64,000 nt of DNA from Aurifilum marmelostoma. Taxonomy: Eukaryota > Ascomycota > Sordariomycetes > Diaporthales > Cryphonectriaceae. Made by a program: the position numbers and the translations under genes. The notes below the pieces were generated by a model. It was not told the origin of the DNA and did no database searches. It saw only the letters and a list, made by a program, of their open reading frames with translations. Below, piece by piece: positions 16,330-25,082 of the stretch (its first letter is position 1; each line of letters begins with the position of its first letter). Where the stretch lies: contig JAMXSV010000004.1 of the NCBI GenBank assembly GCA_027559495.1, positions 1,291,001-1,355,000 on the forward strand, in the 5' to 3' direction.

Positions 16330-18195
16330 TCAATCGCCATCCCAGTGCCTCCTACTGATAATAATTGGCCTTGCAGGATCCCACGGTCCGTAGATCTCGT
16401 TCTTGTATTTCTGCAATCCAATTAACCACCAGCTGCACCCGCCCATAGCGACGGCAGCGATCAGGCAGCCCACAATCATACCCAGCAGACCGCTCTTCCA
16501 CGGCCAAGGGGCGGCATCGCAGGCAGCAGGCGTCTCGCAGTCTGCCGCGCCGAGAATCATGCCCACGCCGCCCCCAGCACCGAGGACGAGCAGCACTGTC
16601 AAGACCACGTGGTACCGCCATGAGCGGTGACGAGCATAACGCCTGAAGACGGGGAAGAGCCCAAAGACCTCGATGGAGAAGAGCGTCAGGCTGAACACCT
16701 GACCGGTGGAGGGCAGCCGGCTCGCGAGCACGGTAGATGCCATCAGTGCGGCGTTGGTGGAAAGCGAGGCTACGGGGAACTTGTTGACACCGACCCAGGT
16801 GCCCGAGTAGTCAAAAAAGAAGATGTTGATAGCAAGAAGCCAGAAGGACATGGCCCAGATACTGTCGGAGGATGTGGACCTCGTCAGGGATTTGAGGATG
16901 GGGGAGAGACCAAGCAATGTGAAGTAGATGAGGATAGCAGACTTGATGGTATTCATGCGGAGGTGGGCGCGGCCGCCTCGCAGGGGAGATGAAGGCCTGT
17001 GTCGGGGTGGTGATATGCTGGACCGGTCGGTGGGCGAAGACGTGCGCCGAGATGTGGCGCGCCCGGGATTCGTACCGGTCGTGCTTCCTTGGGATACTGC
17101 TGATACAAGTGATGATGCAGACGCGGAATATGGCTTGGTCGAGAGTACATGGCTCGCGGTGCTGCTGGTGGTCGCACTCGACTGCAGCTGTACATGGCTG
17201 AGGGGGGCTGAGCAGGTTGGCGGTCGAGTTCTCGGCTGATGGCAAGGTAGACACGCTGCTGCTTGTCGCTGTCGTAGCTTGCGATGCCGGGACTACCAAG
17301 TCCTCCATATGTCCGCCGCTGGCACTGCCGCCCGCCCCTGAATTTCTCTTCTCGTCGTTCTGGATCCGAGCCGACCGGCGGTATCGACTCGCGTTGATGG
17401 ATCTCGTCCTATGTAGACCCTCCAGGTCGTCGTTCTCGGTCTCCTTGCCCACCCACCAGTCCCACAGGATCCAGCCAACGGATGTAGCGATGGTGCCCCA
17501 GCCGACGACGGCCACGGGGCTTAGACGTTGCAGATGGATGCCCCCGAAGCATACAGCGAAAATGATGACGGTGCAGACATGTTGGACGATAACCGTCGAG
17601 TCGGCGACCAGGGGCCAGAATTCGTAGGGTTTGAGCCGGGGATTGCGCTGGAGATTCTCGAGAAACGTCGCCTGGTCGGTAAAATTATCGGGATCTGCGA
17701 GAATAGAGAAAGACAGGGTCAAATCCGCGATCATTGAGTGACTGGCGCTGTCGTTGTCCTGCATCATCCCGACAACAACTTACATGACTGTTTCACCCAT
17801 AGCAATTTCTTCCAGGGCCTCTTTCTCCTCCTGCTGCCGCTCCTGCTGCCGGGCTCCTTGCTGCGCATCCGCAGACGGCGCGAGACGACATCGCTGGTCC
17901 CATTCGAGTTGGACTCGAAGCCGTTCCACCGGCCAGGAGGCGACGTCGCGAGAAACGCATCCTCGGGCGCAAGATGAGAGGGATCTGGACGCCCCTGCTG
18001 AGCCGGCTGGACCCGCTGCTGCTGCTGCTGCTGCTGCTGCTGTGATGGTGGTGGCACTGATGGGCGAGTGCCTGTAGCAGCGCTGGTCCGGGAGGTGGTC
18101 GGGGCCGTGACTGAACGGGCCAGAGGTGGTATAATATGATCGTCACGGGGCGCAGAGGTGAGGGTAGAGGTCTGCAGCCCTGAAGAGGGTGCCAT
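16330..18195 (-). CDS. gpi2: GPI2/PIG-C, subunit of the GPI-GlcNAc transferase (one frameshift)
   Basis: Gpi2 is a multi-pass ER membrane subunit of the complex that transfers GlcNAc to phosphatidylinositol, the first step of GPI-anchor synthesis. Diagnostic stretches are KKLLWVKQSYPDNFTD, TFLENLQRNPRLKPYEFWPL, LLGLSPILKSLTRSTSSDSI and the hydrophobic C-terminus ending in KYKNEIYGPWDPARPII. The start at 18195 sits in GCCGCCATGG; a more upstream Met in frame (18384) is less likely. An intron at 17695-17783 (GTAAGT...CGCAG) splits TCA T|AT and restores YPDNF. The N-terminus (about 130 residues) is disordered with a nine-Gln run. A low-complexity Ser/Thr-rich insertion follows the first membrane helices. 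One G too many in the G6 run at 17202-17207 breaks the frame there; removing it gives 591 residues and joins NLLSP to LSHVQLQSS. Confidence 0.9.
17695..17783 (-). other. Intron of gpi2
   Basis: GTAAGT starts at 17783 and CGCAG ends at 17695 on the minus strand, 89 nt, phase 1. Splicing yields the conserved KQSYPDNFTD junction, which strongly supports it. Confidence 0.88.
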
Positions 18196-19187
18196 GGCGG
18201 CTATACGGGAACGCGTGATGACCCCATCCACAAGCGCGTCGTTGGGGGTAATGATGGTGAGAGGGATGGCCGTGGTGAAATTGGTGTGGTGTTTTTGGTT
18301 GAGCTGATCTGGCAGCAAACTGACGTAGCGCGTATCTACTGTAGTACCTACGGGTGCTATGATAGTGCCTAAGTTTAGTGACAAAATGAAATTGGACCAC
18401 CCGAGTTTGGAGGACCTGCGAGCGATAAGAGGATCACGCCACAGCTGATAAGAAAACGTGGCGCAGCCATACTGTCGAAACTCTGCACTGGATTGCAGCC
18501 ACAGCCACGTGCGCCACAGAACCTCTCAAGTCATTAGAGCTCTGCACTGACTGGCAGCCCCCAGGTAGCCTTTTCCCGTCCCCTTTGGAATGTCATTTTT
18601 ATCACGCTGTCCGTTTTCGTGATCGTGTGCCATTCATGAAAACAGATTGGCATGTCAAATAACAACCCACCCATTGCATTGCTTGCCCTGCTTGCAGCCC
18701 TGCATTCTTTACATTATATTGTTCCGGCAGCTCCAAAGCCGCTCCCAATTGGACCGCCTGATTTGACTTAGGCTCCTCCGCCAGTGCGACTACTATGCCC
18801 ACAGTAGTGAGGTCTTGTTCGCCCTGGGCCATGCGGCAGAGAAGAGGTCTTCTATGATTTAATCTATCCAACTTGTCACTGTCAGCAGACTAAGGACCTG
18901 GCACCACCTAAAGAAGGGATCCCCCGCCGGATGAACCACCCCGTCGTAAATATGATCCGATATTTTTGGTTTAGGACGGGACTTTGTCTTTCGGTAGTAT
19001 AGGTAACTATCTGGACATGCATGACTCCCGAGGAGAAGCCACGTCGCAGGGTTTGCAGGCGCCGCTGTCTTTCTTTAACCTCGAGCATTAGAGCTTGCAG
19101 GCTTGATAGTTCAAACCATCGAGTCTCGACTCATATCGCTAATGATTACCATGACAAATCTACCTTGAGGGATGAGGACACAAAAAG

Positions 19188-19300
19188 AAAAAAAAAAAAA
19201 AAAAAAAAAAAAGAGGTGGGGGGAGGAAACCATCTACTAGCAGAAGAGGAGCGGCGCGGTGGGAGGAGGAGGAGGAGGAGGAGGAAGAAGAAGAAGAAGA
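19188..19300. repeat. Poly(A) run and GGA/GAA purine tract
   Basis: A run of 25 A (19188-19212) is followed, after a short mixed spacer, by GGA and GAA trinucleotides (19261-19300). The whole 110 bp is almost all purine on the plus strand. It is non-coding as far as I can see. Confidence 0.95.
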
Positions 19301-20533
19301 GGGCAGTGCTCTTTCAGCAGCCATGGGTTGTTCAGATGGAACTCGTCTCGTATTGCTTTACACCTAGACCCGGGCTTGGCGTCGGACGGCGCAACATGAG
19401 GCGTCAAGCACAACATGCAGGCGGCGGATAGGCTGGCTGATACGGGCCCGGTCTGGCCAGAGAAGGTGTCCTGCTGCAGCTGGCGCGGAAAGGAGGGCCG
19501 TGGGGTCGTGTTGGCTCAAGGTTTGCTACCGAGGCTCACGAGACCAACGCCCTCCGGGCTGAGAAACCACAAACCACCACAGCAGTAGCCAGCCTAGAGA
19601 GGGTTCCCGTTCTATTTGCACTTGGTGCACAGCTTCGGGTACTGGTGGGCGCAGGTCTGGAACAAGCTGGCGCCAGAGACTTAAGACGCTAAGAAGGGAG
19701 GACGTCCCACCGAATTGCACATTGCACTGCTCACCCGAAGCCCACGGCGATCCGTCCGAGCCAGCATGCTGTGACGGTCGACGTGGTCTGCAACCTCTGG
19801 TCTTGGAAAATTAATTTTTTTTTCTTCTTCTTTCTCTCGAGGTATATCGACCGGTGGGTGATGAAGGGCCATCCCCCGTACAACTTCGACATGGCGAAAC
19901 ACCGTCCCAAAGGCTCTGGAGCAATCAGTGCTTCTTAGCTGTCCGGCTGATGTGCTGCAACCATTTAAGCTTGAAATTTAGCGTTTGGCCGGCGTCCGAC
20001 AAGGGAGCCAGAGGGAGAGTCAAGCCAGTCAGCTTAGGTCTAGGTCCTGCACACGCCGGCCGTCCGTCCCCCTCCCCCCACCCCCTTCTTCTGCTGCGGT
20101 GCAGCGCTCGCTGGGCGAGGGGGTGTGGGTGCTACCGTACCGCACGTGCAGGTCGCATCCCGCCCAATTGGACCGCATCCACAACGACCCTTGTGCAGAC
20201 GGTCTCGAACGGGAAACTCGACACGAATTAAGAAGGAAGAGGAAAGAAAAGAGAAAAAAAAGCGGCCCCTCGAGATCCGCTTCCACTACTTACGTTCCTG
20301 GGGGAGCTACCGCGCACGGCTGATGGGCTTGCTGCTCACAGCCTTTCACCTGACCTCTCTTTTGCAATATGCTCGGGTGTATGGCTTCGGAACGCCAAGT
20401 TTGGGTTCATATTAGTCGTAGTAAAGTCTCTCGAGGTAGTATAATAAATTATTCGGACAACAAAAAAGTATATCCCCTCCCCTCCCATCTCCATCCTCGC
20501 TCGTCCTCGCATCGTACCAGTGCTGTTCGACTT

Positions 20534-20561
20534 ACACACACACACACACACACGTGTGTGT
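20534..20561. repeat. CA repeat running into GT repeat
   Basis: Ten CA units turn directly into four GT units, so the block is self-complementary around the central ACGT and could form a hairpin. It lies in the upstream region of the gene at 21405. Confidence 0.9.
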
Positions 20562-21404
20562 CCGTCTCTGTCCGCGTCCACTCTCGCTCGCTCGCTCTGC
20601 CCTGTCTTGCATTTTCGTCTGTCTTGTCTGTCCTGGACATTCACAAAATTGCAAATCAATTTTTTTTTGACTGAGACGACATTCCCTCCCATCTCTTGGC
20701 CATTCCTCAGCACAAGGGCAACTATAACCTGCCCCGACAAGTCGCATCTCCCTTTCCTGAGAGGCCTTCCCGTCCGTTCCACGCGAAAGAGTCTGTTTCA
20801 CCTCGTCCCGTTAGAACCCCCAGCACTTTTGTGACGCTTCATCATTGGAAAACTCAAACAGCCCTTTCGAGGAAAGATCCAAAAGCTGTTCTTGACGCTC
20901 TGTCGTCGGAACCTTGCCGGCCGCCCTCGTCACCTGGTGTTTTTCCCCCGTCCTCTCCGCCCTTCGTTCGCCACTTTTCGTCTCGTTTCCCCTCTCAACT
21001 AGGAAACCGCCCTTGAGTCTCATTCGACCTTGGGGCGAAACAGGAGGGCCCGAGAACAAGACGAAGAAGAGAAGGAAAGAAAAAAAAAAACAAAAGGGAA
21101 GAAGCAATACGATAAATACATAAGTCGACTGCTTGGGCACGCCGTGGCATTCCTGCTGCGGACTTTTGGACTGCGACACGCCGGCACGTCCAATTTTTGT
21201 CTTAGACAGGCTCAAGACATCGCATTCGTTTCCCTCAGGCGGAAGATCCACCCACATTATAATCAGCATAATTTATATTGCTTATTGTCGTCCTCTTCCG
21301 TACGATACCACAGTGGGGACGATTCTCCCGCCAACTGCTCTCCATCTCTCTCTCTCCCCACAGCAAGGAAGAACGAGCCGACACCTCCTTTCTTTCCGTC
21401 CAGG

Positions 21405-22290
21405 ATGAAAGCCAGCCACCTCCTCAGCTCCCTATTCCTCACGCCGCTGGCACTAGCCGCGCCGCTGATCCAGACATCGGTCCTCATTGCCGGGTCCTCC
21501 ACCAAGACCGTTGTCCTCGGGACAGGTCCTTCACGGTCACCGCCCCGCGAAGGTTTCTCATCCCCGCATGTCATCGGAGACATGGAGGACCCCAAGACGC
21601 CGCCCCCGCCGCCAGCAGCAGCAGCACCACCAGATGACGCACCACCATCCGCATCACTCGACTCGGAACGGCCACTCACCACGGCAGAGCTCATGGCCTT
21701 GTCGAACTCAGCAGTCATGTCAGCGTCGTCGGCAAGCAAGGAGGGCCCCAAGGAGAAGCCCGTGACAGCAGCAGCAGCAGCAGCCAAGGACTCGGTCCTG
21801 GTCGGTGCCCTTGTTGCCCCAGGAGTCAAAAACCCGGCGCAGGTTCTCGACATGGACAATGCCAAGCCGTATCTCGTCCCGGGCTATTACGTCTCCTCGC
21901 AGCGTGCAGATGTGATCGTGGTGGCCTTGATCCTCGCGTTCGTGCTGGTCGTTCTCGCGGTGGAGACCTCGGGTCTCGTGGTTGGAATGTAAGATTCCCC
22001 CGCCCCCATTCTTTTTTTTTCTTTCTCCAGCTCTCGAGAGGATACCGTTGTCTCTATGTATATTAACTTTTCACTACAGTGTATCCAAGATGTTCGGTTG
22101 TGGAAAGGCTAGACGGTCCTCGTCAGAGGATATGAAACATGGTCCATTGGTTGGCTTGATGATGGACTGTGGGCTGGACAGAAGCGATGACGAGGATATC
22201 GCTCCCTTTGGTGCATACAGCCTCGGCGATGAGCAGAAGAGGATTTTGAGGTTGCCCGAGAAGCCAAACGAGAAGAGCGCGGTGGTATAG
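21405..22290 (+). CDS. Secreted/single-pass membrane protein of unknown function
   Basis: The first 20 residues (MKASHLLSSLFLTPLALAAP) are a classic signal peptide with cleavage likely after ALA. About 150 residues of Pro/Ala/Ser-rich, probably extracellular sequence follow. One membrane helix (ADVIVVALILAFVLVVLAVE, about residue 168-187) comes next, then a short cytoplasmic tail with acidic SDDEDIAPFGAYSLGDEQ. An intron at 21989-22079 (GTAAGA...CTACAG, branch-like TATTAACTT) joins GLVVGI to VSKMFGCGKA, giving 264 residues. The 5' leader is long and pyrimidine-rich. The topology (signal, disordered ectodomain, one helix, acidic tail) is common among fungal cell-surface proteins of unknown role. 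I do not recognise a family. Confidence 0.75.
21989..22079 (+). other. Intron in the membrane-protein gene
   Basis: GTAAGA donor, TTAAC branch-like site 15 nt before CTACAG acceptor, 91 nt, phase 2. Without it the protein would stop right after the membrane helix. Confidence 0.75.
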
Positions 22291-22689
22291 TGGCGCAAGC
22301 ACTCTGAAAAATGGGTGCTCCATTCATGACTACATCATCATACCACACTCTTCCTTTCTTGGATATCTTTCTTCTTCTGAATTATTAGCGAATGTCTATG
22401 ATCTGCAGCGACCGCGCGTTGGTTGCTCTTCCCTTCTGCTTCTGAATGGCATCATTATTGGACCGACATGTGATACCGGTTCTCATGCAGACGGCCAGGT
22501 TGCTGAGGCAGCCGACACCATCGATGTGAATGACAACCGAAATGAGGAACAAACCAGTACGTGTCAAGCTCGAGTGATGTTTTGTCTTCATTTTGATCTA
22601 CATATGCAGGATCTGTCTTCCAATTCATATACCGTCCCCACGCCTCCCTCCATCCCCCTCCCCAACTCTCTCACGAGTGAATTCCTTGC
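22291..22689. other. 3' flank of the membrane-protein gene
   Basis: Pyrimidine-rich sequence just after the stop codon, probably 3' UTR and intergenic DNA. No other feature seen. Confidence 0.5.
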
Positions 22690-22990
22690 GTCGGAGGGGC
22701 CGGTGCGTCGGAGGGGCCCCCCCTTGCTGAGCTTGGGAGGCCCCTCCGCGTCGAAAGCGAAGACTCAAGGATGGGCCGTGAATACCGGAGGGGCCCCCGC
22801 TTGTGTCAGGGTCGGGGGCCCCTCCGCGTCGAAAGCGAAGACTCAGGATGGGCCTCCCCCTGGCCGGGCTTTGGGGGAGGCCCCTCCGTTACGGAGGAAA
22901 GGGCTTGGGCCTGGGGTCGTGAATATCGCAGGGGCCCCCCCTTTGCCGGACTTTTAGGGAGGCCCCTACGAAGGTCGGGGAGGGGGCACT
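22690..22990. repeat. Degenerate GC minisatellite with GGGGCC/GGCCCC hairpins
   Basis: A 29-bp block (GGCCCCTCCGCG followed by TCGAAAGCGAAGACTCA) occurs identically at 22739-22767 and 22817-22845, 78 bp apart. A related segment with GTGAATA(C/T)C next to GGGGCCCC occurs near 22775 and 22917. Inverted repeats flank or overlap the copies: the best is GGAGGGGCCCCC (22787-22798) pairing perfectly with GGGGGCCCCTCC (22814-22825) around a 15-nt loop. This array runs into the larger hairpin array to its right. Confidence 0.9.
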
Positions 22991-22999
22991 CCTTGGTGA

Positions 23000-23300
23000 C
23001 CTTTTGAGCCCCCTCACCCCCCCCCCCCCCCCACAACGCGGACGTTGCGTTGTTGTTGGCGGACGAGGGCCCCCCCGGGGCTGCCGCTCAATGCTCCCCC
23101 GGAGGGCCCCCATCCAACAATCCACGAGCTGATGGTTTGGTTTTTTTTTTTTTTTTTTTGGCGTACCCAGTCCCCCCCCTCCCCCCCTCGAAAACAAAAA
23201 GGTTGTTTGATCATAGGAGGTGAGTGTCGAAAGGCCCCCCCTTCTGGTGCCCCCTCTTATGTTCTTGTGAGGGGGCTGTGAGGGGGCCCCTCCAATGTGG
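23000..23300. repeat. Homopolymer-rich link segment
   Basis: Contains a run of about 15 C (near 23020), a run of about 19 T (near 23140) and many CCCCTC/GAGGGG words. It lies between the GC minisatellite and the hairpin array and seems to share their composition. No gene seen. Homopolymer lengths here are likely unreliable. Confidence 0.7.
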
Positions 23301-24240
23301 AGGTTGTGTATTCTTCAAGGTCCCGGGGGGGGGGAGGGGATATAGGAGGGCTGCCCTTGGAACAGGTCTGTTGAGTCTTGGAGGTGGGGAGCGTCGTTGA
23401 GTAAGTATTCTTGACGTTGTCGCCTTTGACTTTGCTCATTGTGAACGACCTGAAGTTAGTAGATGTGGGTTGAGGGGGTGGCAGCAAAGGATGCAACATA
23501 CCATAAGCACACAATTATGCCTGTTGCATCTGGTCTTGTTGAGGTGAACAAAAGAGAAGAGGGGGAGGGGGGGGCTTGAAAGGAAAGTGTTCAATGGGCC
23601 TGTGTCGGCTCCTCGTCGTCCCCCCCTTCTTTGCTGATTGAAATCAGCAACACTTGTGCAATTTGGCTCAGGTCAGTCATTGTGTGTCCAGAGAACCTAC
23701 AACAAAGAGGAAATGACATACCAGCAGTGATTGTGCTGGCACCCCCCTCGGACAGGTCGGAGGGGGGTGCCAAAGGTCAATGGGGGAGGAGGAGGCGATG
23801 CCAGTCCCCCCCCCCCCTTTCCCCTGGGATTGACCAGGTACACCTGTCAGTGGACTCAAGTCAGCTGATATGATTTAGAAGAGGTGCAGAGAAGATGGTG
23901 TACCAGAGCATGATTTGTGTGGCACTGGCGGGGGAGGGGGGCAACAGGCATTGCAGCCGAGGCTGAGAGCTGCCCCTCCTCCCCCTGTTGCTGGTATGGG
24001 TTTCCAGCACCTAGGAGTGATTTTGAATCAGCCTATGGAAATATGAAGAGGGGGAAAGAGGGCGATGACGTACCATGAGGATGCTGTTGTTTGGTATGGT
24101 GGGGGAGGGGAACAGCAGACGTTCTTCGGCTGCTGCTCCTGCTGCCCCCCCTCCCCCTTCTTAGTGATGACTGGAGCTGGGGCTCCCATCCTTGGTATGT
24201 GATTTACCAAGTGCTAACCAGGATGGGAGCCCCTAGCTAA
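23300..24240. repeat. Tandem array of 170-220-bp units with GC hairpins and splice-like signals
   Basis: Four similar units are seen on the minus strand, with donor-like sites at 24073 (GTACGTCATC), 23903 (GTACACCATC), 23721 (GTATGTCATT) and 23501 (GTATGTTGCA), so spacing is 170, 182 and 220 bp. The sequence just before each donor is also alike (TCCTCATG, TGCTCTG, CTGCTG, GCTTATG). Each unit has an inverted repeat: 24101-24118 with 24139-24157; 23930-23943 with 23971-23985; 23738-23749 with 23760-23771 (perfect 12 bp, GGCACCCCCCTC); and a weaker one around 23560-23630. A fifth, at the edge, is perfect over 13 bp: 24179-24191 with 24221-24233 (GGGGCTCCCATCC). Confidence 0.8.
23315..24189 (-). 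CDS. Putative five-exon orphan gene in a hairpin array
   Basis: I do not recognise this protein; it is a prediction from splice signals. Exons: 24189-24074, 24010-23904, 23843-23722, 23633-23502, 23449-23315. Introns: 63, 60, 88 and 52 nt, with donors GTACGT, GTACAC, GTATGT, GTATGT, branch-like CTGAT, CTGAC, CTGAC/CTGAT and CTAAC, and acceptors CTAG, ACAG, TCAG, TCAG. The joined frame is open for 203 residues. The start is ATGG after ACCAAGG, below a pyrimidine-rich stretch and a TATATAATATAG box near 24360. Exons 1 to 3 share a layout: Gly/Gln-rich, then Cys (often CC), then a Pro run (NVCCSPPPP, NACCPPPPP). Exon ends look homologous but lie in phases 2, 1, 0 and 0, which argues against simple in-frame exon duplication. 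It could instead be a spliced non-coding transcript or chance. Confidence 0.35.
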
Positions 24241-25082
24241 CCTGAAAAGAGGGTTTCTTGATGGTGGTGGGTGGTGGTGGGTGGATGAAGAAGGGAAAAA
24301 GATGGGGGGAGGAAAAGAGAGAGGAAGAAGCAGCAGGACCCTTGGTCCTGGGCAGCTATATTATATAGTAATTTCTAGGATGCACGGACCAGCTGCTCCT
24401 GCCCTCGACCGCCTTCCTCAAAATATTGCAGAAAAAAAGGTCAGATGAGGGCAATTGGCAGTTGGGGGGTAGGGTAGGATAGGAGCTTGGGGGGGAGTGG
24501 CGAATTGTCACCTACTCTGCCTGTAGTGGCACCAGGAAAGAGCGCCAGATAGTGGATAGTAACCAGAAAAGTATCAAGGACTCTTGCTAATTTGTTATTA
24601 GATGGAAGAAGTCCTTACGACTTTCCCGGTCTATGATACATGTGGCATTTTCTGTCCATGGCACCTGTAGAGGACTTCTTGCTGGATGGGGGCAAGCCAC
24701 AAGGGAACACGCCAGCTCCAGGGACCAAAGGCACAGAAGCTCCTGTGTCGAGTCTCAGATTGATCATGTTCTGTAACAATATAAAGGCAGTTATCTCTAA
24801 CATGGGGTTGTGTCTGGGTAAGTGCTTGTCATTGCTTGCCAGGGAAGACAGGTAGATGACACTCCAAGATCAGGGCATATCAATCAACTATGGCAGGGAA
24901 GCAAGACATTCAAGAGCATCTCCAAGCATAGTTACAAGGGAAAATAATCATTTACAAGACTAACGTCGCTGTGAACAAGAGCACGACGCATTGTACATTA
25001 CAGGAGAGAGGAAATCTTCTCAAGGAAAGGTATGTGAATGTATATATTTTTTTATCTACATGCATAATAGGTCTTTTGAGAT
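24190..25082. other. Flank between hairpin array and BTB gene
   Basis: On the minus strand it could be promoter and leader for the array transcript: a TATATAATATAG box near 24355-24370 followed by a CT-rich stretch. The right part is the downstream flank of the ankyrin/BTB gene. No other gene seen. Confidence 0.4.

Larger units (their letters stand above)
18196..21404. other. Intergenic between gpi2 and the membrane-protein gene
   Basis: Divergent promoter region of about 3.2 kb. It contains a 25-A run (19188-19212), a GGA/GAA purine tract (19261-19300), and a CA/GT block (20534-20561). About 20,470-21,400 is pyrimidine-rich and is probably promoter plus 5' leader of the gene at 21405. A minus-strand open frame of 89 codons at 18602-18871 was considered and left out. 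Confidence 0.55.

Noticed and set aside
18602..18871. 89-codon minus-strand frame upstream of gpi2
   Set aside because: Fairly protein-like but with no domain, no clear leader and length within chance.
23677..23721. 25-nt intron (GTATGT to TTGTTGTAG) in the hairpin array
   Set aside because: Too short for a fungal intron and followed by an in-frame stop; the 88-nt option ending TCAATCAG at 23634 fits branch point and frame better.
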